From assembly GCA_038087015.1 (NCBI GenBank), contig JASBNA010000027.1, positions 489,097 to 553,096 of the forward strand: a stretch of DNA of 64,000 bases, in the 5' to 3' direction. Made by a program: the position numbers and the translations under genes. How positions within the stretch are numbered: the first letter of the stretch is position 1; every line of letters begins with the position of its first letter. This DNA is from Cerrena zonata (Eukaryota > Basidiomycota > Agaricomycetes > Polyporales > Cerrenaceae). Under the pieces are notes generated by a model that ran no database searches, was not told where the DNA came from, and saw only the letters and a program-made list of their open reading frames with translations. Below, piece after piece: positions 11,050-21,927 of the stretch.

Positions 11050-12919
11050 ATGTCTTCAGAAAATAAGACCGCATCTATTGCTAGTAATGATAAATTAGCA
11101 GCTAGTGAAAAGGACTTTAGTGAACAGCATTACTCAGACGATGAGACTTTGATTGAAACCAAATCCATTGGGGTTGAAAAAGCCGAAATATTGGCTAAGC
11201 AATATGAAGCATGGTATTACAAGGTTATCTTATTAATAAGTGCCTTTTTAGTTGGTTATGCTTATGGGTTAGATGGTCAAGTCCGAGGAATCTTAACTGG
11301 GTATGCTACGGATTCGTATCTGGCGCATTCTTTATTATCAACCATTAGTGTTATTACTGCTTTTGTTGGTGCTGGATTCCAACCGGTTTATGCTAGGTTA
11401 GCTGATTTATTTGGGAGATTGGAGCTTTTCATTGTTTCAATTCTATTTTATGTCGTTGGTACCATTATTGAATGTCAAGCAGTTGATGTTCAAAAATATG
11501 CTGCAGGGTCTATTTTTTACCAAATTGGATACACTGGGGCAATTATAGTTGTTCTTTTCATTGTATCTGATTTCTCTAGTTTGAAATGGAGATTATTCTA
11601 TTCATTTGTACCGGCCTTCCCATTTATTATTAATACATGGATTTCCGGTAATGTGGTTAGTGCAGTTGGATGAATTGGAAATGGGGGATTGGGATGTGGG
11701 CTTTTATTTACCCCTTAGCTTGTATTCCTTTAGTTTGTTGTATGATTCATATGAGAATTAAAGCTGGGAAAACTGAAGAATGGAAGGCTTTCAAACAACG
11801 TAAAACTAAGTTTCAAGAATTGGGACTTAAAGGTTTTGCTAAATATATTTTTTGGAATTTAGATATTATTGGTTTACTTTTATTTTTAGTTGGTATTGGT
11901 TGTCTTTTAATTCCTTTCACTTTAGCTTCTTCTGTCACCACTGCCGGGTCAACTTCACTCAAAGTGGAAAAGTGGTTCTATTCTTGCTCCAATTGTAGTT
12001 GGTGTTTTCTTACTCCCCGTTTTCCTTATTTGGGAAGGGTAGATTTGCTAAAAATCCATTAATTCCAGTGTTTTTATTAAAAGATCGTGGTATTTGGTCT
12101 GCTTCTATCATTGCTTTCCTTCTCAATTGTATTAGTTCAATCGAATCAAATTTCATTTATGCAGTTTTACTTATTGCTATTAATGAAAGTAGCACTTCTG
12201 CTACTAGAATCTCTAGTTTAGCTTCTTTTGTTTCAACCCTTGCTGGTATATTTCGTTGGTCTTTTCATGGTTTATTTCCGTAGATTGAAAGGCTTGATTA
12301 TAACCGGGTGTTGTCTTTGGTTGGTGGCCTTTTGGTCTCTTATACCATTTCAGAGCTGGTGAAAGTTCTCATTCCGGTATTATTGGTGGGTTTGTTGTTT
12401 TGGGGTTGGGTACTGTTTGTTTCACCTATCCAATCGTTGTTAGTGTTCAAACATGTGTAAGCCATGAACATATGGCCATTGCAGTTTCATTTATTTATAC
12501 TTTATACCGTATTGGTGCTTCCTTTGGTTCTGCCATTGCTGGTGCCTATTTGGACCCAAACCTTATTCAAAGAAATTGTCAAACATGGAGTTTCTTTATC
12601 TACTGCAACCTTTGCATATCAACAACCTTATCAATTCGTTGCGCAAAATCCTTGGGGTACTAAAACAAGAGAAGGGGTTGTAGCTGGTTATAAATACGTT
12701 CAAAGAATCTTCATGATTGTTTGTTTAGTGTTATGTGTTCCAATGATCTTAGCCACTTTCTTATTAAGAGACCATAAATTAACTAATGATCAATCTCTTG
12801 AACAAGTCGAAGAAGAACAACAACACGAATCTCTTTCTGACTTCATCAGAAATGCTTTGAAAGGTGGTAAACCCAAAGAAGTGAAAAATAAAGAATCCAC
12901 CCAAGTTTCTAACGTTTAA
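11050..12919 (+). pseudogene. SIT1: Siderophore-iron/H+ symporter of the ARN/SIT1 family, interrupted by about six frameshifts
   Basis: A major-facilitator transporter that imports ferric siderophores across the plasma membrane. ATG at 11050 gives MSSENKTASIAS, then family features: AWYYKVILLISAFLVGYAYG, YGLDGQVRG, YARLADLFGR, NWKWGIGMWAFIYPLA, GRFAKNPLIPVFLLKDRG, YTLYRIGASFGSAIAGA and NPWGTKTREGV. Together they span about 620 residues, the usual length. Frames change near 11670, 11963, 12040, 12245, 12335 and 12545, each time continuing the expected protein, so nothing large is missing. Either the gene is decaying or the assembly has indels; the same error type occurs in essential genes nearby. 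In S. cerevisiae the paralogues are ARN1, ARN2, SIT1 and ENB1; which one this matches is not decidable here. Confidence 0.88.
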
Positions 12920-13191
12920 TCTTTTAAAATCTCTTTAATTCTTGTATATTCAATTCTGTATACTTTTTAATACTATTTTGCAACCGTATGTGCATTCCAC
13001 TAAGTCCAGCCGCTTTCCATTTGACCGCTCCTCCACCGTCAACCTCATAGTATCTACAAGACATCCTGTCAGTATACTACCAGACTACATCCCGTCACAT
13101 ACCATAATTGCAGTAATAACCATAATCAAACCAATAGACTGGTACACACACACCCCGTCTCATAAAAGAAATGCAACCGGTTTCGTTCTCA

Positions 13192-13199
13192 TTAGGGCT
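13192..13199 (-). promoter_or_regulatory. Tbf1-type box (AGCCCTAA) upstream of RPS10
   Basis: TTAGGGCT on the plus strand, about 265 bp before the RPS10 ATG and 24 bp from a CACGTG. In Candida albicans, Tbf1 with Cbf1 drives ribosomal-protein genes; the same pair stands before the ubiquitin-eS31 gene in this window. Confidence 0.6.
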
Positions 13200-13223
13200 G
13201 CTGCCCTCGCGCACCGCTCTCCA

Positions 13224-13229
13224 CACGTG
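13224..13229. promoter_or_regulatory. Cbf1-type E-box (CACGTG) upstream of RPS10
   Basis: CACGTGAT, the Cbf1-preferred flank, 235 bp before the ATG and next to the Tbf1-type box. Confidence 0.6.
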
Positions 13230-13463
13230 ATGCCTTTTTTTTCTCCCATCCACTCTTCAAGAGAATGCGAGCGCATCCCACTCTTAACTATGGTGCACCA
13301 CCAAAAACCCACTGAAAAAGTTTTATGAAAAAACTTGGGAGTGGAAAAAAAAAAAAAAAAAAAGGAAAAAAATTCACTTACTCTGATTTTTGAAAGTTAT
13401 TGTATATACTTAAATTCTCCTTTTTGAATACCTTTACATACAAAGTATAGTTCAGTATCCATC

Positions 13464-14055
13464 ATGTTGATTCCAAGAGAAGAAAGAAAAAAGATCCACC
13501 AATACCTCTTCCAAGGTATGTACCGTTGAGTCTGGAAGAAGCATTTTTCGACAAGTGATGATTGATGATGAAAATTTTTGAATAAGAGATGAATAGGATG
13601 AAGACGTTGATATTTGATGTAAGAAGCGGTCCGAGGCAGTCGCCAGGGACTCCAGCTACAAGCAAATGACGACTAGATGTGATAATATCGTATCATCACT
13701 TGGAGGAAATGAAAAATATAAAACCTATATACTAACGCATTCTATAGAAGGTGTTGTTGTCGCCAAAAAAGATTACGATCAACCAAAACACGATGAAATT
13801 GACACCAAAAACTTGTTTGTCATCAAAGCTTTACAATCCTTAACTTCTAAAGGTTACGTTAAAACTCAATTTTCATGGCAATATTACTACTACACCTTAA
13901 CTGATGAAGGTGTCGAATACTTAAGAAATGAATTAAGTATCCCAGAAGGTATCTTACCAGTCACCAGATTAATGGGTGCTCCAGCTGAAAGACCAAGATT
14001 CCAAAGAGGTCCAAGAAGAAACGATGGTGGTTACAGAAGAAGAGCTCGTGATTAA
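13464..14055 (+). CDS. RPS10: Ribosomal protein eS10 (two exons)
   Basis: Small-subunit ribosomal protein at the mRNA entry side of the 40S head. Exon 1 is 13464-13515 and encodes MLIPREERKKIHQYLFQ plus one base. The intron is 13516-13747 (232 nt) with donor GTATGT, branch TACTAAC near 13728 and acceptor TATAG. Exon 2 (13748-14055) restores the codon and encodes EGVVVAKKD, then the hallmark IDTKNLFVIKALQSLTSKGY and FSWQYYYYTLTDEGVEYLR. The product is 119 residues, close to the usual yeast length, with an Arg-rich tail. Exon 2 sequence extended upstream without the intron would give a wrong N-terminus. Promoter boxes for Tbf1 and Cbf1 lie upstream. Confidence 0.97.
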
Positions 14056-14339
14056 ATTAATTAGCTAAAAGGAAGATAATCTATCATTATGAAAAGAAAG
14101 ACTTGTTTTTATTATAAAATATGTTTCATTATTAGTTTCTTTTGTTAATTTATGAGTTTTCCCCCCTATAGGTCTTTTTTTTTCTACCAATTAATTTAAT
14201 TATTGTGCTTTATATATAAAATCAAAAATATTACTATTATACTAGTTGTAGATACCTTGTAAGTCCGCCCCGTGCACCAGCGCAGCAAAATAAAATAGAC
14301 AGACTGATTGCGGAGTCTGGGAGTTTGGAAGACCCAAGC

Positions 14340-14666
14340 ATGAATGAAGAACATCCAGACGATGATCCGTTTGAGCTTAAAGAGTTGGCTGTCAACTATG
14401 ATTATCTAATCTATAAAATCAATGACACTATAGCCACGCTATCTGAAAAAACGTTTCAATCGATTAATAATAAGAATAAATTGATAAATGAAAGTTATTT
14501 AAATGATCAATTACAACTAAATGAAGAATTACAAGATATAGATAAACTAATTACTCAATCAAAAGATCTTGAAATGACGTTTATGAAACTAGATCAATTG
14601 AATCTCTTTGTTGAAGATTTCAAATCAAGAATAAGCTATTTAGAAGATGAATTCGATAAACTTTGA
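14340..14666 (+). CDS. CNL1: BLOC-1 complex subunit Cnl1
   Basis: A small subunit of the yeast BLOC-1 complex, which acts in endosome-to-vacuole maturation with Kxd1, Bls1, Snn1, Vab2 and Bli1. ATG at 14340 gives a 108-residue acidic, helical protein. The family signature is visible as DDPFELKELAVNYDYLIYKI, very like the S. cerevisiae segment DDP..KLTVDYDYLLYKI, followed by two coiled-coil stretches (about residues 40-105) that end in FKSRISYLEDEFDKL. It ends 8 bp before the stop of the convergent DUF4112 gene, so their 3' ends must overlap. Confidence 0.85.
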   Translation: MNEEHPDDDPFELKELAVNYDYLIYKINDTIATLSEKTFQSINNKNKLINESYLNDQLQLNEELQDIDKLITQSKDLEMTFMKLDQLNLFVEDFKSRISYLEDEFDKL

Positions 14667-14674
14667 ACGAAAAA

Positions 14675-15400
14675 TTATACTACTTGACCTTCATTCTCAG
14701 ATCTAGGCGGTAGATCAGGTTTATTCCTTTTGGTATTCGTCTCCTTCTCATAGGTTTGCTTCAATTCTCTTTCAGCTAAGTTTTGGGCTTCTCCCAGTTT
14801 AATCTTTATCCCTAGCTTCTTACTATATTTCTCCATTAGATATTTTTCTAGCAATATAAAATTTCTCGAGTTACATTTAAAGGCAATATTACAAAAATCA
14901 CCAACTATTGGTATTAATCCAATTCCAAAATCAAATGCAACATTCATCATCATTTTCAGTCTAATCGAGGCCGGTAATCCTCCGTCAATTTGTTCGGCTT
15001 TTTTAATCAATTGTAATGCAAATGCAACTGCAATCAAATCCCCAATTCCGGGTATTAACCCAATAATACCGGCCCATCCTAATCGAAATCCACATATACT
15101 CAATTGTAAATCTAATCTATATGCTTTTCTCTTTACACTTTCTAAAATTTTCAAATCTTTAGAATCAATAAAATCAGGTAATCTTCTCTTTCTTCTAGCT
15201 CCCTTTCTTTGATAGAAATGTAACTCATTTTCCGGTATCTCTTCAAAATATGGATCTTCCTCGGGTCCTACTTGAACCACATGATCTAAGTTGGTCTATA
15301 CTCGTTAGTTATCAATCCCCAAATACATTGGTTGCGTAAATACATTGGTTGCGTCTCAACATACTTTTTTCAAAAAATACTGGTACAATAACTGTGACAT
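14675..15400 (-). CDS. DUF4112 membrane protein (two exons)
   Basis: Uncharacterised fungal and bacterial family of small membrane proteins. Exon 1 is 15365-15400 and encodes MSQLLYQYFLKK. The intron is 15296-15364 (69 nt) with donor GTATGT, branch TAACTAAC and acceptor TATAG. Exon 2 is 15295-14675, starting TNLDHVVQVGPEEDPYFEEI. Without the intron no ATG opens the frame, and the spliced N-terminus fits the family. The domain shows the two typical hairpins GWAGIIGLIPGIGDLIAVAFA and FDFGIGLIPIVGDFCNIAFK, with the NSRNFILLEKYLM segment after. The 218-residue product ends in a charged tail. Function unknown; convergent with CNL1. Confidence 0.85.
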
Positions 15401-15726
15401 ATTACTCGATAATGATCTTTTATTCTCCAGTCCTTCGTCTTTCAATCCTATCGGATAACCGAGATCTTATAAGAAGAAGTCATTCCTACAATTCCAGTCA
15501 AATTCCCTTGCTGTTTTGAAATTTGATGTACTTTCGTTTTTTTTTTTTTTTTTGCTTTGTTAGCGTGGTTTGTTTGTTTGTCTCACTGTTGAAATTGCTC
15601 GATGGAGTCACTGATTTAGACGGCTGAGGCTCTGTCAAACAAGATCACCTACAAAATGGCAAGTACATTACATTCGTTAAAAGTATTATATCATGACGTT
15701 ATTGCATTGCTCGTTACCGACAGACA
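15401..15726. other. Intergenic, promoter of the DUF4112 gene and 3' region of COQ4
   Basis: 326 bp with a T-run near 15537-15555 and no coding signal. Confidence 0.45.
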
Positions 15727-16701
15727 TTAAATTTTTTTAGCCCTTTTCAATTTTTCAAAGTACTCTTTACGTAAGTTTCTTAAATCTGGGGGTTTTTCAA
15801 TTCCCATTTCGTTCCTGAATTCGTTTATATCTTTGGTTAAGATATTTTCCCAGTAAACATTGATCAAAGGTTTGGAGTTCAATCCGCTCTTGAATGCCCA
15901 GGGATAGTATATGTTATATAATCTTTCCTTTTGGCTTTTTTTCAATCTTAAAGGTGCAAATAAAGCACCTAATCCCGACATGGGGATTCCTATGTTCATG
16001 AATTCTAAAACTTTAACGGCAATTTCTCCTTCAATTATGATTGGCAATCCAGTGATTGCATGGTAGAAATCATGGCATTCTCTATAACGTTGATAAACGT
16101 AGGCTAATTCTTCGTCATCAATGTATTTAACTGGAACTCTAGTATCGGGACTCACTCCTTCTCGGTCAAGCCATTTGATATATGACTTTCCAATTGTATT
16201 CTCTGGTAGCGATCTAAGATAATCCAAGTCTAATGATGTCGAAGTGATACGAGGTCTCTCTTTCAAAATCTTTCTACCAATTGGATCTGATAACATTTGA
16301 TGTTGTAAGCTGCGTAAAACCGGAGTTATCGCGGTGGATTCTCCCAATCCAACAATGAACTCGTTACGTTCTGGATGGAAATATGCTCCCGCCGAGGATC
16401 CCAAGATCATTAATAGTTTTTCAAAATTGTAAAGAGGTACATGTCCTGGATAATTGGGCTCTTTTCTCTTGAAGTATCTGTTATCCTCATTGCTACCTTG
16501 ATTGAAAACAGAATTGGGATCCTTATAATGTAATTGACCACTCTCCATCTTATCTGCCAATCGATTGTTTTCACTAAATATAATGGGGCCAAATAAGGTC
16601 GCTAATGACGTGAGAAAAAACTGACGCGATTGGATATGCCCTCCACTTCGGAAGGCTTGAACACCTTTACCTCCAGCCCTTAACCTGCCCAAAGATAGCA
16701 T
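15727..16701 (-). CDS. COQ4: Ubiquinone biosynthesis protein Coq4
   Basis: Matrix-side, inner-membrane-associated protein of the CoQ synthome, which holds together the enzymes that make ubiquinone and has been linked to C1 decarboxylation of the ring. ATG at 16701 gives 324 residues, the normal length. The first 30 residues are basic and hydroxylated, as in a mitochondrial presequence. The core has [19 protein letters not shown], the family metal/ligand motif HDFYH (about 209-213) followed 11 residues later by Glu in IIIEGE, and a conserved end (LINVYWENI). The frame is intact. It shares the minus strand with the FHA gene upstream. Confidence 0.96.
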   Translation of the reverse strand: MLSLGRLRAGGKGVQAFRSGGHIQSRQFFLTSLATLFGPIIFSENNRLADKMESGQLHYKDPNSVFNQGSNEDNRYFKRKEPNYPGHVPLYNFEKLLMILGSSAGAYFHPERNEFIVGLGESTAITPVLRSLQHQMLSDPIGRKILKERPRITSTSLDLDYLRSLPENTIGKSYIKWLDREGVSPDTRVPVKYIDDEELAYVYQRYRECHDFYHAITGLPIIIEGEIAVKVLEFMNIGIPMSGLGALFAPLRLKKSQKERLYNIYYPWAFKSGLNSKPLINVYWENILTKDINEFRNEMGIEKPPDLRNLRKEYFEKLKRAKKI

Positions 16702-17010
16702 CCTGAACTTGTAATGTGTAGATAGCTCTGGAATAAAATGTAGTTGGTAAAGCAGTATATATCACACCATTTTTTTCATTTCTTCTCAATGATTTCTTAC
16801 ATTTTTTTTTGGTCAATTTTTTTTTTGCGTTTTGGCTATAAAGTGGTTTAGTTATAAGCACATATACTGCTACTATTTATTTATATATAAAATGCAACAT
16901 AAAAATACAAAGATTAATTAGAACATAAAAGCCATTGGTGTATAAAGTAACAAAAATCTGTAAGGTATTAAGGAATTTTGCAGAATAAGTATTAGTGTAA
17001 TAAAAAAACG
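16702..17010. other. COQ4 promoter and 3' region of the FHA gene
   Basis: 309 bp, AT-rich, with T-runs at 16801-16828. No gene seen. Confidence 0.45.
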
Positions 17011-19476
17011 TTAACCAGTCATTCGTTGATATAAGAACCCAATTAAAACAACAGAGAGCCCCATGAATACCATACTTCTATTGTTTGTAGAGAGCATTTG
17101 TAATTCTTGTATTTGTCCTATAGAAGGATTTGAATTGAATTGTGTTTGTTTTTCATCACGACTGTTCTTCTCGTCTGAGTCTGGTGTTATCAGAGAAGAA
17201 ACTTTGCCATCATCTGTATTAAATACTAGGTCGTCATCATGCACTTTGTTATTAGAAGTAGATTCGTCATCGGAACTTGGAGGAGTTAACTCAGACTGTT
17301 GAACGTCGTTATCATTGAATCTTGATGTATTTCTATTGGAGCCCAATGTATTTGCTGAAACTGAATTAGACTGGTCATGGGATTGGTCGGCTCTCGTTAA
17401 GACTTCTAGAAGACTATCCATGCTATTTTCTTTTCCATTAAGTTCTTTAGAATGAGATCCATCTTGTGTATGATTAAACCCATTTTTATTAGCGTTCAAA
17501 ATACGCGGTTTATTATATTCTCGTTTGTTTTTATTTGGATTGATGACTTTGTTTGAAGAGTTTTGAATATCATTTTTAATGACTTCAATATTATTGATAT
17601 CTGAAGTTGGAGGTTTACGCGACACTCCCTTCTTAACTTTATTATTAGTAGTGTCAATGTTATTAGGTAAAGCATTAATGGATTCCTTTTGATTATCATC
17701 ATTATTTTTAATAGAATTATTAGAGTTGTTAGGAGATTGGATGCCATTAGTTATATCATTAGATTCGTTAGTGGTATGAGAATTATTATTAGGATCAGTG
17801 GAGTTTTGATCGTTAAAGTGTGTAGTGAAATTATTACTGTTATTATTGTTATATGTTTCGTTATCACGAGAAGCAGTACCATTGGAGCCATTGCTCTTCG
17901 ATGCAGTAACATGGATATTGGAAGTAGATGTGGTAGAAGGTGAAGTTATAGGTGGCTCAGTAAATCTTCTTGATACAGAGCGATTTGAATCAGAGTGCTG
18001 TTTCGCTGCATCAAGACCTGTATCACCAGAATCCACAATTATTTTTTTATTATTAATTGGATCAGTATTATGAGGTTCTGATGCTTTCGATTTAGCCAAT
18101 TCTTCTGCTTTAGCCAATTCTTCAGCCAATGATTTTCTCAATTTTTCATTTTCTTCATTCAATTTTTCAAGTTGAATCTTATGCTTTTCAGAATGAGCAG
18201 TATGGGTTTTCTCTAACTCTTCATTTTTATTCCGTAATTTATTTGAAATCATTTTTTCAGATTCAACTTGTTCTCTCACTTTTGAAATTCGACGGTCAAC
18301 TTCTTTAGATATATAACTTGAATTAAGATCATTTAATTTTGATTGGTAGTTCTTAATAAATTGATCTAATGTTTTCAAAGTTGTATTTTGTTGTTTAACT
18401 TTTGACAAATTCTGGATTAATAGACCAAAAATTGAATCTAAATTTGTAGGATTAGTAATTTGAGAGTTATTGAATATTCCTGTACTGCCTCTATTACTAA
18501 GCCCCAATAATGTTTCTTCAACATTTGGATTTATATCACTGAATAACGCACTATCAAAGGATAGTTGATCGTTCATACCATCAATCAGCTTTTTATTTTT
18601 CCGTTTAGTAGACCTTAACCCTTTTTGTTTCTTGTTCGGGCTAGCATCTTGATTAGGAAAAGCCGACTGATCTGGAAGATGAGTGAAAATATCTTGAATG
18701 AAGTTTAAATGTTTGAAATCATAGGATTCTGAATTTTGTAGTTTATCGAGAGCAGAAAGGGCACCATTTATTTTTGCTGATCCATTAGAATGTTTATTGA
18801 TACCCTTATTATTCGAATTAGTACCATTTGTAGTTTTCAAAAAATTAGCCATTATGCTAATGTTTTTAACTTTTGCACTGATTTGTTTATGATTACTTTC
18901 TTGTTGTATGTAAAACCCCAAGTTAATAGTGTCACCTTCTTCAACTGGTACTGGTTCAGTTCCTAATTTTTCATCATTAACAAAAGTACCATTAGAAGAA
19001 TTCAAATCCTTAATCATGATTTTATCTAAAGCTGGATCATAATACATGGAAGCATGTTTTCGACTTAGAACACGAGAATCGAAATATCCATTGGTCACAT
19101 CTGGTTTAACTTTACTTCCTGTAGGTCTTCCTAATTCCAAATGTTCAGGGCTATGAGGTATATGTAATCTTTTTTCGATAAAAGTATCATTCAAAGGAGT
19201 TAAAGTGATGATATACTCATTCAAAGATCGTTTATTCAAGTGGCTCGTGTCTGAATCTCTAAGAGAATATTTATTTGATTTTGATGTATTAGTTCTTGTT
19301 GTTGAAGGTTGAGAAACAACTTGGGATTGAGAATTGGATCGTTTTCTATTAGCATGATCCCTTGGACGAGGATTTAAAGATGAGGATGAAGTGGATGAAG
19401 ATGAAGATGGAAAAGCCGATACTGAAGGCTTATAATTAGTCTCTTCTAAATCTAAACGAATATCGGGAACACTCAT
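17011..19476 (-). CDS. VPS64: FHA-domain, tail-anchored protein of the VPS64/FAR10 (SLMAP) family
   Basis: In S. cerevisiae, Vps64 and Far10 belong to the FAR/STRIPAK-like complex that controls pheromone arrest and antagonises TORC2, anchored on the ER. The first ATG is 19476 (MSVPDIRLDLEE), giving 821 residues. The FHA domain lies at about 88-190, with ELGRP, SRKHASMYYD and LNSSNGTFVN, the phosphothreonine-binding residues. A coiled coil follows at about 390-470 (KVREQVESEKM to KLRKSLAEELAKAEE), then a long Asn/Ser-rich linker. The final 20 residues (SMVFMGLSVVLIGFLYQRMT) form a tail anchor. Domain order and tail match this family; which of the two paralogues it equals is not decidable. Confidence 0.87.
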   Translation of the reverse strand: MSVPDIRLDLEETNYKPSVSAFPSSSSSTSSSSLNPRPRDHANRKRSNSQSQVVSQPSTTRTNTSKSNKYSLRDSDTSHLNKRSLNEYIITLTPLNDTFIEKRLHIPHSPEHLELGRPTGSKVKPDVTNGYFDSRVLSRKHASMYYDPALDKIMIKDLNSSNGTFVNDEKLGTEPVPVEEGDTINLGFYIQQESNHKQISAKVKNISIMANFLKTTNGTNSNNKGINKHSNGSAKINGALSALDKLQNSESYDFKHLNFIQDIFTHLPDQSAFPNQDASPNKKQKGLRSTKRKNKKLIDGMNDQLSFDSALFSDINPNVEETLLGLSNRGSTGIFNNSQITNPTNLDSIFGLLIQNLSKVKQQNTTLKTLDQFIKNYQSKLNDLNSSYISKEVDRRISKVREQVESEKMISNKLRNKNEELEKTHTAHSEKHKIQLEKLNEENEKLRKSLAEELAKAEELAKSKASEPHNTDPINNKKIIVDSGDTGLDAAKQHSDSNRSVSRRFTEPPITSPSTTSTSNIHVTASKSNGSNGTASRDNETYNNNNSNNFTTHFNDQNSTDPNNNSHTTNESNDITNGIQSPNNSNNSIKNNDDNQKESINALPNNIDTTNNKVKKGVSRKPPTSDINNIEVIKNDIQNSSNKVINPNKNKREYNKPRILNANKNGFNHTQDGSHSKELNGKENSMDSLLEVLTRADQSHDQSNSVSANTLGSNRNTSRFNDNDVQQSELTPPSSDDESTSNNKVHDDDLVFNTDDGKVSSLITPDSDEKNSRDEKQTQFNSNPSIGQIQELQMLSTNNRSMVFMGLSVVLIGFLYQRMTG

Positions 19477-20337
19477 TATGGAATCATTGAAATCTAGATG
19501 GAGTTGAATGACCGCAAACAAACGTCGGATCTATGGGCAGAGAAGAATTGAAAGGAACCCGATATGACCAATAAGGAACTCGATAGAGAGAAGAACGAAG
19601 AAAAGAAAAAAAAAAAAAAAGTATGAAAGACAGAGAAATTTTCTTTTTAAATTTGGAAACGGCTTTACCACGTAACCAAGTGTCAAGAGAAGATCACTTC
19701 AAGAAACCTGAACCAAATCTATGAATGACCGTTCCAGCAGTAACAAGAAAGATGAGATGATAAGATATTTCGATGAAACTCAAGAATCACGCACACCAAA
19801 ATTAGCACTAAACAAAAATCTAGATCAGAATCACACCCAGCTGATTCTACGCTTCAAAAATGAGATCTGATTATGGATAAATGAATGTAACGGTGATCGC
19901 AACGAAGTTATTCCAATCCCTGGGGATTACCTAAGCAGCCTTGACAATAATTCGACTTCAAACTGGAATTGAAACTAGAACTGCAATTGAAATGGAAACC
20001 GCTATCTCAACTAGTTTTGAATCACAAATACACACCCGAAACCAATGGATGCTTTAGAATGACTGTATGAACCGAAAGACGAACTGGGAAAACAATTTAC
20101 GGGTAGAGTAGGGCTACCGCCGTTGTATGGATAGAGCAATGGTTGTTGATGAAATGTTTTGTGTAGTTGTTAAGTTAAAGACAGATTTTTTTTTTTAAAA
20201 AACAAATTGTTGTCCCTTCCCATGATTTTTTTTTTTTTTTTGTATGAACCTTTTTTTTTTATGATAAAAACGCACCAAAAAACAAATAAATAAACAATTT
20301 ATATGACGAATATAAGGTTATTGATATAGAGATCAGG
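19477..20337. promoter_or_regulatory. Divergent promoter region of the FHA gene and SPC19
   Basis: 861 bp without a gene. It holds several homopolymer runs: A at about 19605-19620, and T at about 20189-20197, 20227-20241 and 20251-20260. Confidence 0.45.
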
Positions 20338-20856
20338 ATGGCCGCAGCTTCGTATGGGAAGAATCAGACACTAGAGAGCTGTGTGGAGTCGCTTAAAGGG
20401 TCGGTGGAGTTTCTTGAGGTGTCGTTGAAAAGATTGGATGAGGTTACTAGAGATGTACCGCGATTGAAGAGAGTATTAACCACCGATAAAGTATTTGGAT
20501 TAGTACCAGAGCTGGATTTAGAGAATGCTAAGAAAAAGCTACAACACGAGACGCATCCCCAAATCAATATAATGGTTCAAAAAATTGAACGAGAAATCAG
20601 TCGATTGACTCGAAGAAAGAATAATTTAACCGGGAAGATAGAATTACAAAGAATACGGATTGATGGGGCCAGAAAGAATACTTCGAACGATATGGAAATT
20701 GGAAGAGTTGTTAAAGGAGACATCAGCGAACACAAGTTGACTAGATTGAAACTATTACAGAATAAAAAGGAACGATTGAAGTATAGTTTATCGAGATTGA
20801 ACTTACAGGATAAGAAAAATCGATTAAGTATGATTCCATCGTTACCACCTCAATAA
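20338..20856 (+). CDS. SPC19: DASH/Dam1 complex subunit Spc19
   Basis: A subunit of the ten-protein DASH ring that couples kinetochores to microtubule plus ends. ATG at 20338 gives 172 residues. The family start is visible: LESCVESLKGSVEFLEVSL, then VTRDVPRLKRVLTTDKVFGL and VPELDLENAKKKL. The rest is helical and basic (QKIEREISRLTRRKN). Length and order fit Spc19. The frame is intact, and it converges on LIP2 with a 38-bp gap. Confidence 0.92.
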   Translation: MAAASYGKNQTLESCVESLKGSVEFLEVSLKRLDEVTRDVPRLKRVLTTDKVFGLVPELDLENAKKKLQHETHPQINIMVQKIEREISRLTRRKNNLTGKIELQRIRIDGARKNTSNDMEIGRVVKGDISEHKLTRLKLLQNKKERLKYSLSRLNLQDKKNRLSMIPSLPPQ

Positions 20857-20894
20857 CTTTCCAGTAATCTAAAATACTATGTATAATATGTAAA

Positions 20895-21770
20895 CTATAA
20901 TTTAAGATCTTCACCACTCATGTGTTCCACAGTTGTGATGTTTAGTAGTTGAGCCAACTCTTTTGCATATTGATTACCAACTTCCTTGACGGCAGGGTTG
21001 GATTCAGGTAAAATACGTGATATCGAGGTAGCTTCGGCTTCTGGTAACCCACACATGGTATAAGTATTCAAGTATTTCAAGTCGGGGTTCACATTAAGTG
21101 CAATACCAAACGAAGTGATTGCGTGTTGGATATTACATCCAATCGACGATATCTTATGGTTACTTTCACTCATCCACACCCCGGGGTTTTCATTGAGATA
21201 GCTGGTCAATCCATAGTTTTTCTTTAAAAGATTTTGAACCGATTTTAATAACACGGAATCAACAAAACATTTGGGGGTAAGATTCTTAAATTGTTTTAAA
21301 TCTAATATGGTATATGCCACTAATTGTCCTTCTCCATGCCATGTAACCTGTCCGCCTCTTTCCAACTGATGGTACTCGCAACCCATCTTTCTATAATCCT
21401 CAATCTTTTCATCTAACTGGGGATCTTGCTTCATTTGTTTCCCTCCAGCGTAAACATTCTCAAATTCAAAAGTTAATACGGTTGGCAATGGTTTCATTTC
21501 CATGATTTTGGCAAGGAGCCCGTCCTCGTACTCCGTTAGTCTGTAGCCCTTGGATGCTATATCTTTCTGCAGTCTGATTATCTTATTTGAAATCTTCTTG
21601 AAATCAACATTAGCATTTACCATTGCTTGCTGAATCTTAAGCCCATCTTCAAACTTGGTTCTTCCGGGGAAATGAATATGGCGCAAGGTCTTATACTGTT
21701 CAATGACAGGAGTGAACTTGGTGCTGCAGCTATTGAACCGCTTGCCCACCACTTGTAAGCATTTGGTCAT
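20895..21770 (-). CDS. LIP2: Lipoyl(octanoyl) transferase Lip2
   Basis: Mitochondrial enzyme that moves octanoyl groups from acyl carrier protein to lipoyl domains, the first step in lipoylating pyruvate and 2-oxoglutarate dehydrogenases and the glycine cleavage H protein. ATG at 21770 gives 291 residues. The LipB signature RGGQVTWHGEGQLVAY is at about 138-153. The Lys and Cys side is GVWMSESNHKISSIG and TMCGLPEAEATS, where Cys (about 236) is the usual acyl-acceptor residue. The basic N-terminus fits a targeting sequence. Frame intact. Confidence 0.96.
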   Translation of the reverse strand: MTKCLQVVGKRFNSCSTKFTPVIEQYKTLRHIHFPGRTKFEDGLKIQQAMVNANVDFKKISNKIIRLQKDIASKGYRLTEYEDGLLAKIMEMKPLPTVLTFEFENVYAGGKQMKQDPQLDEKIEDYRKMGCEYHQLERGGQVTWHGEGQLVAYTILDLKQFKNLTPKCFVDSVLLKSVQNLLKKNYGLTSYLNENPGVWMSESNHKISSIGCNIQHAITSFGIALNVNPDLKYLNTYTMCGLPEAEATSISRILPESNPAVKEVGNQYAKELAQLLNITTVEHMSGEDLKL

Positions 21771-21927
21771 CCTGTTTGTTCACGGTTGTTATACTATAAG
21801 TTGTTGCACTAGTGATTTTTCACTTTTGATCTGTTGATGTATGAGAGTGCAGATACTCCCATTTTTTTCAGTTTAGATGTTGTTTTTTTTTTGGTCTGTT
21901 ATAGCATCTACTTATCTGATCTAGTCA

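Larger units (their letters stand above)
12920..13463. promoter_or_regulatory. RPS10 promoter region
   Basis: 544 bp without a gene, between the siderophore transporter and RPS10. It carries the AGCCCTAA and CACGTG boxes annotated separately, a C-rich stretch and a long A-run (about 13349-13366) close to the gene. Confidence 0.55.
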
